Positions 5,580 to 12,248 of a DNA stretch of 12,248 nt are shown piece by piece (positions within the stretch are counted from its first letter, which is position 1; each line of letters opens with the position of its first letter). Below the pieces are notes generated by a model. It was not told the DNA's origin. It did no database searches and saw only the letters and a list, made by a program, of their open reading frames with translations. Both the position numbers and the translations under genes were made by a program. The DNA is from Paenibacillus sp. (GTDB lineage: Bacteria > Bacillota > Bacilli > Paenibacillales > NBRC-103111): positions 1-12,248 of the forward strand of contig JARBUQ010000068.1 of the NCBI GenBank assembly GCA_029239545.1. Reading direction: 5' to 3'.

Positions 5580-6775
5580 TCTTTAACTTCGACCGCTTCT
5601 TGGGCTCTTATCCGCTCATATTGTCCTAAGCAGAAACGAATCCCGAATATACATACAACTGTTAAACAAACTATTATAATAAAACCCGGCCCCCGTATAT
5701 CATCGAGGAAGAACAAGGCCGACAGCATGCAGCATCGGGATAAGCAAATCAAGCATTCACGCCACAACAACACCCTTAGCTTTCCCATCGGCGTCAAGTA
5801 ACTAACCGATCGAAATACTTTGGTCATCCAAGTAATGTTGAAATAGAACATTCCAACTGTGGACAACAAATTAGAAACGACCAGGAGCGGAGATATGTAA
5901 GCCAGTGAAATCAGAAATCCGGATGAGACGAACGTCATGCCCAGCAGCATCCACGTATTCTCGGACAATCTCACTCGGCGGTACAAATACAGCGCAATAA
6001 AGGAAGATAACGTATAAGCCGTGTTAAGCAGAGCAATCAGCAGCTTGTTCTCCGTTACATGAAAAGTAAATAAGAGCACGAACAAATTCTGGAACTGGAT
6101 GAACAAGCCTGTCGCAAAAAAAGCCCCGTTTAACCATTTTTCACTGCGTTTGCGGAAAAGCTTGCCGTACGCCATCCCTTTGTACCATTCCCCTTCCTCC
6201 TTCACTACATGAGACAAAGTTAGATTAGGAACTAGTCTGGACAAACTCAGCATAATGACAACGATACAGAACATCATCAGGAAAGAGCCCGGATATCCAA
6301 ACAGTTGAATGACTAGAGCAGAAGTGATTGGAACTGTGACCGAAGCAATTTGTTGGAAAATATTAACGTAGGAATAATAGCTTCCCAGGTCCTTGACTTG
6401 TCCGGATAAGGAAATACTTAAATTATGAGCCGCATAAAAGGAGCCAAAGGTTAAACCAACAAAAACTCCGATCAGCACGATCCATAACAATCGATTATCC
6501 AGATGAAGAAAGGATAGCGTGGTAAATACCATAAGCCCCGCGAACGCTGATAAGGCGAACACGAGGCGTATGGAATAACGTGTCATCAGATGCGCCCCAA
6601 GCGTGAAGCCTACACTCCAGCCGATGAACAAAGACATATTGAACAGGGCAACATCAAATATTTTTTTGCCGTCTTCCCATATGTACAGATTAATAAAAAT
6701 ACCGATGTAGATGTAAATGACTTGTGCTACAATATTCATGCTCAACAGCCTGCGCAACTCTGCACTTAGTCCCAC
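5573..6775 (-). CDS. MFS transporter, 12 predicted membrane spans, substrate unknown
   Basis: This 400-residue hydrophobic protein has about twelve predicted transmembrane segments in two halves: roughly 12-32, 43-62, 69-91, 95-118, 139-160, 162-182, then 215-238, 243-263, 270-290, 293-315, 339-357 and 362-383. A charged central loop (about 185-212, with KEEGEWYKGMAYGKLFRKR) separates the halves. The GAHLMTRYSIRL loop between spans 2 and 3 sits where MFS motif A lies, but it is degenerate. The start is GTG 6775 with GGGAGTGG at 6792-6785, nine bases upstream; ATG at codon 13 has no ribosome binding site. It converges on the HTH/binding-domain regulator with a 7-bp overlap and no terminator between them. 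It is downstream of pirin but probably has its own promoter. I cannot assign a substrate; a link to sulfonates or drug efflux would be a guess. Confidence 0.82.
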   Translation of the reverse strand: MGLSAELRRLLSMNIVAQVIYIYIGIFINLYIWEDGKKIFDVALFNMSLFIGWSVGFTLGAHLMTRYSIRLVFALSAFAGLMVFTTLSFLHLDNRLLWIVLIGVFVGLTFGSFYAAHNLSISLSGQVKDLGSYYSYVNIFQQIASVTVPITSALVIQLFGYPGSFLMMFCIVVIMLSLSRLVPNLTLSHVVKEEGEWYKGMAYGKLFRKRSEKWLNGAFFATGLFIQFQNLFVLLFTFHVTENKLLIALLNTAYTLSSFIALYLYRRVRLSENTWMLLGMTFVSSGFLISLAYISPLLVVSNLLSTVGMFYFNITWMTKVFRSVSYLTPMGKLRVLLWRECLICLSRCCMLSALFFLDDIRGPGFIIIVCLTVVCIFGIRFCLGQYERIRAQEAVEVKDQ

Positions 6776-6809
6776 TTGATTCGTCCACTCCCAGAAGTTG
6801 ATGCATATT

Positions 6810-6845
6810 TTCGCACCGCGTGCAGATCCCAGCGCGCGGTGCGAA
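6810..6845 (-). repeat. GC-rich hairpin in the MFS gene leader
   Basis: TTCGCACCGCG (6810-6820) and CGCGGTGCGAA (6835-6845) form a perfect 11-bp stem. Three further pairs, one of them G-U, extend it to 14 bp with an 8-nt loop. On the minus strand it is followed by AAAATATG, not a T-run, so it is not a standard terminator for pirin. It would sit in the 5' leader of the MFS mRNA, about 18 nt before its ribosome binding site. Confidence 0.7.
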
Positions 6846-6863
6846 CGGTTAAGATTCTAATCC

Positions 6864-6893
6864 ATTATGCACCCATCAGGGCAGATCGATCAA
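6864..6893 (-). promoter_or_regulatory. Candidate promoter for the MFS gene at the end of pirin
   Basis: TTGATC (6893-6888) and CATAAT (6869-6864) are separated by 18 bp on the minus strand, matching sigma-A consensus at four and five of six positions. The -35 lies in the last codons of pirin. Transcription would start near 6857, placing the 6810-6845 hairpin in the leader. No promoter activity can be proven by eye. Confidence 0.35.
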
Positions 6894-7580
6894 CATGAAA
6901 TAATTATTCGCTGCCGCTTGCAGTTCAAGCATGGATTCTTCTGTAATTCGGGCTGCATCCCGCGCTCCCAATACTTGATTGTTAACCGTTAAGGAGCCTT
7001 CAATTACAAAAATATAAGTTTTACGGGATTCACTTTGCGCAAAAGCAAGTCGTTCACCAGCTTCCAGGCGTGACAAATATAAGGTCAAGTCCTGATGGAT
7101 ATGAGCAACACGATGATCCGGATTCGGTTCATTGGACACTACAGGCAGCAGAGCATTGCGCATTGCTGCCTCATTGTAGGCAAATTGCTCGTATGAAGGC
7201 TCCAGTCGATTCTGGTCAGGCAAGAACCACAATTGCAGCAAATGCAGCTCCTCATCCTTGGAGGGATTGACCTCAGAATGAGTAATTCCGGTTCCTGCTG
7301 TCATACGTTGAATTTCTCCAGGCAGCAGTATTTCTTTATTCCCCATACTGTCTTCATGCCGGATCTGACCCTTGAGCACGACGGACACGATCTCCATCTC
7401 CCTGTGAGGATGCATGCCGAATCCATTTTCAGGCTGCACGATATCGTCATTGAATACACGAAGCGGGCCAAAATTCATATTGGCGGGATCCCGATACTCA
7501 GCGAAGGAAAAACCGAAACGGCTTTGCAGCCAACCATGATCAGCAGAGTAACGACTGGATGCAGGATATACTTGTATCAT
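6876..7580 (-). CDS. Pirin family bicupin (YhhW/quercetin 2,3-dioxygenase-like)
   Basis: This 234-residue cytoplasmic protein of the pirin family has two cupin halves. The N-terminal cupin (about 1-130) carries the metal ligands His57, His59 (HPHREMEIVSVV), His101 and Glu103 (GTGITHSEVNP), at the same positions reported for E. coli YhhW, whose activity is quercetin 2,3-dioxygenase-like. The C-terminal cupin (about 150-234) lacks an obvious ligand set. The start at ATG 7580 is supported by AAAGGAG at 7595-7589, spacing 8. It lies 72 nt downstream of doxX in the same direction with no terminator between, so co-transcription from the doxX promoter is likely. With doxX and an HxlR regulator it suggests a role in quinone or electrophile stress, but the physiological substrate is unknown. 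Confidence 0.88.
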   Translation of the reverse strand: MIQVYPASSRYSADHGWLQSRFGFSFAEYRDPANMNFGPLRVFNDDIVQPENGFGMHPHREMEIVSVVLKGQIRHEDSMGNKEILLPGEIQRMTAGTGITHSEVNPSKDEELHLLQLWFLPDQNRLEPSYEQFAYNEAAMRNALLPVVSNEPNPDHRVAHIHQDLTLYLSRLEAGERLAFAQSESRKTYIFVIEGSLTVNNQVLGARDAARITEESMLELQAAANNYFMLIDLP

Positions 7581-7624
7581 AAGAACATCTCCTTTAAGAT
7601 GATATTGAGATTCAGGTTAATTGG

Positions 7625-7644
7625 GATTAGATTGTGATTAGATT
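7625..7644. repeat. 9-bp direct repeat between doxX and pirin
   Basis: GATTAGATT occurs at 7625-7633 and again at 7636-7644, an 11-bp period or one helical turn. It lies in the 72-nt gap between doxX and pirin. Same-face repeats can be protein sites, but low-complexity A/T sequence by chance is equally likely. Confidence 0.4.
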
Positions 7645-7652
7645 CGGGAATT

Positions 7653-8051
7653 TTAGAACAATAAATGATCTATGGAGTAGATGCCCGCCCCTGTGAAGGC
7701 AACACCCAGAGCAACCGCAAGGAGCACAACGTTATATTCAATACCATTGGCTGTGATCCAGTAACCATTCTTGCCGTGAACTTTAATAATACTTACTACC
7801 ATCGTAACTATGATCATCGCTGCTGCCAATGGGGTCAGGAAGCCTGCTGCGAATAGTATGCCGCCGGTTACCTCCAGCAAACCAGCCAGTACAGCCATCA
7901 CAATACCTGGGCGTATACCGATGGACTCCATCCAGCCGCCCGTTCCTTTGGGACCATATCCGCCGAACCAACCGAATAATTTCTGCATGCCGTGTCCGAT
8001 GAACGTTACCCCAATAATGATACGAATAATTAGCAAGCCTGCACTTAACAT
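7653..8051 (-). CDS. DoxX family membrane protein
   Basis: This small 132-residue integral membrane protein has four predicted spans: about 4-26, 46-70, 72-90 and 105-125. The N-terminal part LLIIRIIIGVTFIGHGMQKLFGWFGG is typical of DoxX/YqjF/CatD-like proteins. Members of this family are often paired with oxidoreductases or thiol-stress genes; B. subtilis CatD and MhqP are examples induced by quinones. The biochemical role is not firmly settled, and quinone or redox chemistry at the membrane is the usual proposal. The start is ATG 8051 with AAAGGAG at 8067-8061, spacing 9. It is the first gene of the doxX-pirin unit and shares a promoter region with the divergent hxlR gene. Confidence 0.9.
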   Translation of the reverse strand: MLSAGLLIIRIIIGVTFIGHGMQKLFGWFGGYGPKGTGGWMESIGIRPGIVMAVLAGLLEVTGGILFAAGFLTPLAAAMIIVTMVVSIIKVHGKNGYWITANGIEYNVVLLAVALGVAFTGAGIYSIDHLLF

Positions 8052-8087
8052 AATGGACAGCTCCTTTAAATGTTTTTTGTTTGTAAC

Positions 8088-8104
8088 TTACTTTATGTTA
8101 GTAT
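8088..8104. promoter_or_regulatory. HxlR/YodB-like operator box 1
   Basis: TACT (8089-8092), seven bases, then AGTA (8100-8103) matches the TACT-N7-AGTA operator pattern known for the HxlR-family repressor YodB in B. subtilis. It covers the -10 and start region of the doxX promoter. It shares ACTTACTTT with box 2 in the same orientation. Confidence 0.6.
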
Positions 8105-8131
8105 ATTACCTCTAACACTTACTTTTGTCAA
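8103..8131 (-). promoter_or_regulatory. Sigma-A promoter for doxX-pirin
   Basis: A perfect TTGACA -35 (8131-8126) is followed after exactly 17 bp by TAATAT (8108-8103), a four-of-six -10. Transcription should start near 8096, giving a leader of about 45 nt. Both elements are overlapped by the TACT-N7-AGTA boxes at 8119-8135 and 8088-8104, so repression by steric hindrance is expected. Confidence 0.7.
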
Positions 8132-8135
8132 GTAA
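8119..8135. promoter_or_regulatory. HxlR/YodB-like operator box 2
   Basis: TTACT (8119-8123), seven bases, then AGTAA (8131-8135) is a perfect 5-bp inverted repeat of the TACT-N7-AGTA type. It overlaps the doxX -35 (8131-8126) and lies just upstream of the hxlR extended -10. Its centre is 31 bp, about three helical turns, from that of box 1, so two dimers could bind the same face. Confidence 0.65.
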
Positions 8136-8138
8136 CTA

Positions 8139-8147
8139 TGTTATAAT
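8139..8147 (+). promoter_or_regulatory. Extended -10 promoter of the HxlR regulator gene
   Basis: TGTTATAAT (8139-8147) is a perfect extended -10 with a consensus TATAAT. No good -35 lies 17 bp upstream (TTACTT at 8119-8124), as is common for extended -10 promoters. Operator box 2 occupies the -35 zone, implying autoregulation. The leader would be about 15 nt. Confidence 0.6.
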
Positions 8148-8168
8148 AAATTCAGGAGATGATAAATC

Positions 8169-8498
8169 ATGGATTCCATGGACTCAGCACACCCAATGCA
8201 TCTTTGTCCCAAGTTTGAGACAGCATTCGAGATTTTAGGCAAACGATGGACAGGACTCATTATTCAAGTACTAATGAACGGCCCATTGCGATTCAAGGAC
8301 ATTTCGAATATGATTCCAGGTATGAGCGATCGTATGCTCACAGAGCGATTCAAGGAGTTAGAACAGCAAGGCGTTCTCGTTCGCCGTGTCTACCCTGAGA
8401 TGCCGATCCGGATTGAATACGATCTTACCGAAAAGGGTCGCGCCCTCCGCGATGTGATGGCAGAGGTCCAGAAGTGGGGAGACCAGTGGTTGGTGTAA
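8169..8498 (+). CDS. HxlR family winged-helix regulator with a single N-terminal cysteine
   Basis: This 109-residue DNA-binding protein has an HxlR-type winged helix covering most of its length: CPKFETAFEILGKRWTGLII, the DNA-contacting GPLRFKDISNMIPGMSDRMLTERFKEL and the wing around PIRIEYDLTEKG. The only cysteine is Cys13, at the position of the redox-sensing N-terminal cysteine in YodB, CatR and HypR of B. subtilis, which respond to quinones, diamide or hypochlorite. The start is ATG 8169 with AGGAGATGAT at 8154-8163, a near-perfect Shine-Dalgarno. It is divergent from doxX-pirin, and two YodB-like boxes lie between them, so the likely role is thiol-based repression of doxX-pirin and of itself. 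The inducer is not known from sequence, and a non-redox role is possible. Confidence 0.9.
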   Translation: MDSMDSAHPMHLCPKFETAFEILGKRWTGLIIQVLMNGPLRFKDISNMIPGMSDRMLTERFKELEQQGVLVRRVYPEMPIRIEYDLTEKGRALRDVMAEVQKWGDQWLV

Positions 8499-8535
8499 CA
8501 ACAGAGGTGATCGACATCGTTATGGAAGCAATATG

Positions 8536-8568
8536 AAACCCCCGCCCTTTTGTAGGGTCGGGGGTTTT
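8536..8568 (+). terminator. Terminator between hxlR and the rhamnosidase gene
   Basis: AAACCCCCGCCC (8536-8547) pairs with GGGTCGGGGGTTT (8555-8567) with a single bulged T, around a 7-nt loop, and the stem runs into TTTT (8565-8568). It follows the hxlR stop by about 37 nt. On the minus strand it lies just after the rhamnosidase stop but is followed by only three Ts, so it may work weakly in both directions. Confidence 0.8.
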
Positions 8569-8577
8569 GTAGTGTTA

Positions 8578-11238
8578 TTAGCTCTCTCTGAATGTACGGA
8601 TATACAAGTTGTACTGTCCGCTGGAAAGCTCCATCTTGCGACCGATAGAAGCTAGTGGTCTCATCTCAGTTCCGCCATATTCGGAAACACGTACATTCGC
8701 GTTGTCCGGCTGCAGCAGCTCCAGATCCAGACTGGCAGAAGCCCCGGAAGGGATGCTCAGCTTAAGATGTATCAAAGCTCCGGCTTCGGTAAGCTGCTCG
8801 AACTCCCACCGGACGTGAATCGGACCTAGTACAGTGAGTATTGAAGCTTCTGCATAACGGAGGCCCGCTGGAAAGAAAGGACGAATCCGCACATCCGTGA
8901 AGCCGGGAGAAACGGCCTGAATGCCGCATACATACTCCTGCAGCAAACGAATCGGGTATCCATTCCAGGCATGGCAATGCGATTCCTTATCGTCCCAACC
9001 CTCCCACAACGTCTTCGCTCCCTGTCTGAGCATATAACCCCAGCCTGGATATTGCTCGCGTGAAATAAGCTTATACGCCTCGTCGGATTTGCCATTCTCG
9101 AACATGGCCCGCAGCATCGGAAGCGACAGCACGGTTCTCGCTTGCCATTCCGTCCCAGTGATATACTCGGTAACCGCAGCGGTGTCTGCTGCTGGGACTA
9201 ATCCCGCGTACAGCGCGAGGCCGTTCACGCCTTGATGTGTGGCTTCAGAGCCGAGGCCATCTATGAATCTTCTCTGTTCAGGATCATAAAGATGCTTAAT
9301 GATGCTGCTTCTTAGGTTATCCGCAAGCTGACTATAGGTGTTGGCTTCAGCATGCAGGCCGATCAACCGAGCTGCGTCAGCAGCGATTTGGGTTGCTTGC
9401 ATCAGCTTGATGTTCTGGACCGTCAGGAATGACGAGCTGTGCTCAACCGTAGGATAAGGCCAGTCACTAATATGCCAGCCTTTGCCTACGGGCACTAAAC
9501 CATTGTCCGGGTCCGTTGTAGTGAAGAAGTAGCTGATCATTCGCTCTGCTGTCCGGTAATATCGCTCCAGCACCCGGATATCTCCGCTGCTCCAGTACAG
9601 CTTCCACATCAGCGTGCAAAAATGCAGGTCCCACTCCGGAATTTGCAAATTGAAATCCGCATGTTCATAATTCGCCGGATACACAAAAGGAAACGTTCCG
9701 TCCTCCAGCTGAGAATCCGCAAAATCACTCAGCACCTTCTCCACAGTCGAACGCGCCTCAAAATTATAAAGCAGCAGCTCAGCCTGCAGATCGGAATCGG
9801 CCAAGTATTGCGCCTGCTCGCGATGCGGGCAATCGACCGTCTGACCCAATACATTATTCTTCTGCGTCTGGATCGCCGCGTCGAAGAACTCGTTCAGCAG
9901 CTCATTGGAGCAGCGGAACGTTCCTACACAATCTATATTCGTGTGGGCAAACATTATATTCAGATGCACACCTGGAAGGATCAGTTCCGGGTAACCAGTC
10001 ATCTCGACATAACGGAATGCCTTATAGGATAAGTCCGGCTCCCACGTCTCTGCACCTTCTCCGCCGCGCATCGTGTATTCATCGTAATACGAATCGGACT
10101 TCTCATTACAGACGTTATGCTTTACGAAGCCTTCTGCGTCCAGATCCTCGGAGTATCTCATTCGCAACTTGACGCCTGATATACCTTCGAGCCGGATCCC
10201 AGGCCAGCCCGATACGATCTTGCCCGTGTCAAACACTTGCCGCCCGATGCCTGAGCCCTTTGGAGTCACCTCACGTGGAATGATGACTTCCTCAACCGCA
10301 CCTTCGGGCAGTTCCTGCCACATCATCCGCCACTCAGCTGCTGGAATGTGCGCAATGACTGCCTTCTCAACTGCCGATTGCTCCAAATCCGGGAGCTGCC
10401 AGCCCGGCACTACTTTACGCGCGTCGTAAATGTCCACAGCAGAGATACGGCGATTCTGCTGATAGGCAGCACCTGATGGCCGTGGAAGTTCTCTTAGTAT
10501 GTCCCATGAGGTATCGGTGCCCCATGTTTGTCTGGCTCCGTCCTCATACACCACTTCGAGCTGCAAACGAAAGCCTGGAAGTCCGTTGATGTAATTTTGG
10601 CCAGAGCCGCCCAAATAATGGGCAATCGCACTTATACAGCTCTTTCCTTCTGCCAAGTCGGAGGTCACGTCATGAGCCACATAATATTTGCGCTTCAGTG
10701 GATTAGTAGGAGCAGGTGAGCCATACCCGCCTACTCGCTTGCCGTTTATGAATACTTGCGCCGTGTTATGCGCGGACATGAATATTTTCGCGTAATGAAC
10801 TCTTCTGCTGATCACAATCTCCTTGCGGAAATATGCGTAATCGTTAGTCTGCACCTCATTGGAATTCCAGATCCACTCAGCATGAGTCCAATTATCCTCG
10901 AACAGTCCTGTATCAAAGCAGGCAGGCTCTGAATAAGCGATCACTCCGGATGCATCCCACACCGCTGCCTTCCACCAGTACCGTGATGCACTTTGCAGCC
11001 TTGGACCCTTATACTGCATATGTTGGAACCGATTGCTGAGCTTGCCGCTGTCCCATACATCGGCCATACCGTGCTCAAGCAGCATTTGGCGATTGGTCGC
11101 TATCCAGATCTGCGATGCCGTATTGTATGTATCTCTGCTCCCACCTTGCAGTCGCCAAGAGAACCGGAAGCTGTCGGAATCCAGACCAAGCGGCTGTTCT
11201 AAGTCATCTACCCTTAAGCTGTGCACAAGAATCCCCAT
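8578..11238 (-). CDS. GH78 alpha-L-rhamnosidase, intracellular, RhaB-like
   Basis: This 886-residue glycoside hydrolase of family GH78 releases terminal L-rhamnose from rhamnosides such as plant glycosides or polysaccharide fragments. Order: N-terminal beta domain (about 1-110), Bac_rhamnosid_N-like beta-sandwich (about 120-300, EWIWNSNE to the Trp-rich stretch), a further beta-sandwich (about 310-430), the (alpha/alpha)6 catalytic barrel (about 440-775) and a C-terminal beta domain. DCPHRE at 469-474 and Asp481 have the same spacing as Asp567, Glu572 and Asp579 of Bacillus sp. GL1 RhaB. Glu746 in LWEGWDD is the probable catalytic base (Glu841 in RhaB). There is no signal peptide, so it acts in the cytoplasm on imported substrate. 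The start is ATG 11238, with AAGGGGG at 11255-11249. No transporter or rhamnose catabolic gene is adjacent in this window. Substrate is undetermined. Confidence 0.93.
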   Translation of the reverse strand: MGILVHSLRVDDLEQPLGLDSDSFRFSWRLQGGSRDTYNTASQIWIATNRQMLLEHGMADVWDSGKLSNRFQHMQYKGPRLQSASRYWWKAAVWDASGVIAYSEPACFDTGLFEDNWTHAEWIWNSNEVQTNDYAYFRKEIVISRRVHYAKIFMSAHNTAQVFINGKRVGGYGSPAPTNPLKRKYYVAHDVTSDLAEGKSCISAIAHYLGGSGQNYINGLPGFRLQLEVVYEDGARQTWGTDTSWDILRELPRPSGAAYQQNRRISAVDIYDARKVVPGWQLPDLEQSAVEKAVIAHIPAAEWRMMWQELPEGAVEEVIIPREVTPKGSGIGRQVFDTGKIVSGWPGIRLEGISGVKLRMRYSEDLDAEGFVKHNVCNEKSDSYYDEYTMRGGEGAETWEPDLSYKAFRYVEMTGYPELILPGVHLNIMFAHTNIDCVGTFRCSNELLNEFFDAAIQTQKNNVLGQTVDCPHREQAQYLADSDLQAELLLYNFEARSTVEKVLSDFADSQLEDGTFPFVYPANYEHADFNLQIPEWDLHFCTLMWKLYWSSGDIRVLERYYRTAERMISYFFTTTDPDNGLVPVGKGWHISDWPYPTVEHSSSFLTVQNIKLMQATQIAADAARLIGLHAEANTYSQLADNLRSSIIKHLYDPEQRRFIDGLGSEATHQGVNGLALYAGLVPAADTAAVTEYITGTEWQARTVLSLPMLRAMFENGKSDEAYKLISREQYPGWGYMLRQGAKTLWEGWDDKESHCHAWNGYPIRLLQEYVCGIQAVSPGFTDVRIRPFFPAGLRYAEASILTVLGPIHVRWEFEQLTEAGALIHLKLSIPSGASASLDLELLQPDNANVRVSEYGGTEMRPLASIGRKMELSSGQYNLYIRTFRES

Positions 11239-11529
11239 TTGGAAACATCCCCCTTGCCGATATGTGTTGCAGCTCTAGCCAGTCAAGCTGTTTCTCATGA
11301 ATTCGTCTATGTAGGCAAGAATGACTGATTGAATTCGATAGTTCCCCCTCATTTTAGTATTTAAATGTTCGTTCGGCAATGACAATACGCGGTTTTTCGC
11401 TGCTCATTTTCTGAGCAAGATAGTCTATTGGACAATCACGTTAGTTTGCAGCTGCATAAATTACAGAATAGCTTCACCTCAAGTTTTGGCTCAAGCTAAA
11501 CAATCCCTATATAAGGAACGGTGTCATGG
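11239..11529. other. Divergent intergenic region, rhamnosidase / glycosyltransferase
   Basis: This 291-bp spacer holds the candidate rhamnosidase promoter (11379-11351), a direct repeat of TGAATTCG at 11298-11305 and 11330-11337, and a small hairpin TGCTCA/TGAGCA (11401-11406, 11412-11417). A CTCAAG direct repeat lies at 11478-11483 and 11490-11495, inside a TAGCTT/AAGCTA inverted repeat (11469-11474, 11493-11498). No convincing promoter for the glycosyltransferase was found: TATATA (11508-11513) would be the -10, but it overlaps the ribosome binding site. No further gene is seen. Confidence 0.5.
11351..11379 (-). promoter_or_regulatory. Candidate sigma-A promoter of the rhamnosidase gene
   Basis: TTGCCG (11379-11374) and TAAAAT (11356-11351) are separated by exactly 17 bp on the minus strand, matching consensus at four and five of six positions. 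Transcription would start near 11344, leaving a leader of about 106 nt that contains two copies of CGAATTCA. No CcpA (cre) site was recognised. Confidence 0.42.
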
Positions 11530-12248
11530 ATGAAGGAGCTCGCGATTGTAGTAGTGGCGTATAATCGAAGGCATGCTTTGGAAAGATGTCTCCGCGCCTT
11601 GTCCCATGCCAATTATCCCCATAATAAAGTGAAGCTCGTTATTAGTATCGATGGATGCGCCTCCAATCACGATGTAGTTGAAGCAGCCCGCTCCTTTTCC
11701 TGGAAGCACGGCGACAAAGAAGTCATTTATCAGAAACAGAACCTCGGGCTGCGTCAGCATATCATGCAATGCGGTAATTTATCTCACAAATACGGCAGCA
11801 TTATTTTGCTGGAAGACGATATTTATGTATCTCCCGACTTCTATAGCTACGCGCTCCAAGCATCGCATTACTACAAGAATAATTGCCGCATAGCCGGTAT
11901 TTCACTATACTCCCCGCGATTCAACGAAACCTCCAAGCTGCCCTTTGAACCCCTTCAGGGCAAGTACGACGTATTCTTCAGTCAGCTCCCGACTTCCTGG
12001 GGACAGGTGTGGACTTCCAGACAGTGGGGGTCTTATACGAAATGGTATAAAAGCCAATCTGCCAGCTCCATAGATAACTTCAACCATCCTTCCATACCTG
12101 GGAGTGTGAAAAGATGGCCTTCCACTTCCTGGAAAAAGTATTATGCGAAGTATATGCTGGAGCAAAATCAATATTTTGTTTATCCCTACGACTCATTAAG
12201 CACCAATTTTGGAGATCCCGGTATTCATTTTCGAAAAGGCTCAAGCTT
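11530..12248 (+). CDS. GT-A fold glycosyltransferase, family 2-like (3' end beyond window)
   Basis: The reading frame is open from 11515 to the last base, giving at least 239 residues with no stop. It begins MKELAIVVVAYNRRHALERCLRAL, the N-terminal beta-alpha unit of GT2-like enzymes. SIDG (39-42), LGLRQHI (72-78) and the acidic metal/nucleotide-sugar motif LLEDDIYVSPDF (93-104, EDD at 95-97) follow, then SWGQVW (156-161), seen in GNT-I/GT2-like proteins. It should transfer a sugar from a nucleotide donor, probably onto a surface glycan or glycolipid; donor and acceptor cannot be told. I use ATG 11530, with AAGGA at 11513-11517; GTG 11521 is an in-frame alternative and ATG 11526 is out of frame. 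No signal peptide or membrane span is visible. It is divergent from the rhamnosidase, which may or may not be functionally linked. Confidence 0.85.
   Translation, partial: MKELAIVVVAYNRRHALERCLRALSHANYPHNKVKLVISIDGCASNHDVVEAARSFSWKHGDKEVIYQKQNLGLRQHIMQCGNLSHKYGSIILLEDDIYVSPDFYSYALQASHYYKNNCRIAGISLYSPRFNETSKLPFEPLQGKYDVFFSQLPTSWGQVWTSRQWGSYTKWYKSQSASSIDNFNHPSIPGSVKRWPSTSWKKYYAKYMLEQNQYFVYPYDSLSTNFGDPGIHFRKGSS

Noticed and set aside
6810..6845. Hairpin as the Rho-independent terminator of doxX-pirin
   Set aside because: The bases following on the minus strand are AAAATATG; without a T-run the intrinsic-terminator model does not fit.
7233..7637. 134-codon + strand ORF opposite pirin
   Set aside because: It is antisense to the metal-binding cupin, whose ligands are intact; its Ile/Arg-rich product looks like a shadow frame.
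9622..10032. 136-codon + strand ORF opposite the rhamnosidase
   Set aside because: It lies wholly within the GH78 gene, whose catalytic motif is encoded here on the other strand, and it lacks a ribosome binding site.
11249..11290. TTGACT on the minus strand as the -35 of the rhamnosidase promoter
   Set aside because: The only -10 at proper spacing is poor (CATATC), and the start site would fall on the ribosome binding site.
11524..12171. Minus-strand ORFs opposite the right end
   Set aside because: The + strand frame here encodes a clear glycosyltransferase with an EDD motif; it has no stop only because the window ends.
1..12248. Insertion sequences, prophage remnants or CRISPR arrays
   Set aside because: No transposase, integrase, long terminal inverted repeats or regularly spaced repeats were found. 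The excisionase-like domain at 4374 is part of a regulator and not evidence of a phage.

Overview
The window looks like chromosomal DNA from a low-to-moderate GC Firmicute, most probably Paenibacillus or a relative. This is inferred from strong AGGAGG-type ribosome binding sites, GTG/TTG starts, sigma-A-like promoters, a lipoprotein solute-binding protein, YodB-like operator boxes and an 886-residue GH78 rhamnosidase; no species can be read from the sequence itself. No mobile element, CRISPR array, tRNA or rRNA is visible.

Layout. Positions 1-158 (+) hold the 3' part of a highly structured RNA closed by an intrinsic terminator, possibly 6S RNA. Positions 270-4026 (-) are an alkanesulfonate operon in the order ssuA-ssuD-ssuC-ssuB: lipoprotein receptor, FMNH2-dependent monooxygenase, permease and ATPase. 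Facing it across about 350 bp with two 8-7-8 inverted repeats is a + strand gene (4374-5579). Its product joins an excisionase/AlpA-type DNA-binding domain to an SsuA-like ligand-binding domain without a signal peptide, which makes it a probable cytosolic one-component sensor for the operon. The convergent neighbour (5573-6775, -) is a 12-TM MFS transporter of unknown substrate whose leader has a strong hairpin.

Positions 6876-8498 form a redox/electrophile-stress-like module: doxX and a pirin (-) divergent from a single-cysteine HxlR regulator (+). Their shared 117-bp promoter region carries two TACT-N7-AGTA boxes, 31 bp apart, lying on the promoter elements. A terminator (8536-8568) separates hxlR from an intracellular alpha-L-rhamnosidase (8578-11238, -). 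Divergent from that, a GT-A glycosyltransferase starts at about 11530 and runs off the window end.

The functional logic: SsuABC import organosulfonates, SsuD releases sulfite from them, and the fusion protein probably reports ligand availability. No flavin reductase (ssuE) is present, so reduced FMN must come from elsewhere. The most novel-looking element is the HTH plus solute-binding-domain regulator, which shares visible motifs with the SsuA encoded next to it.
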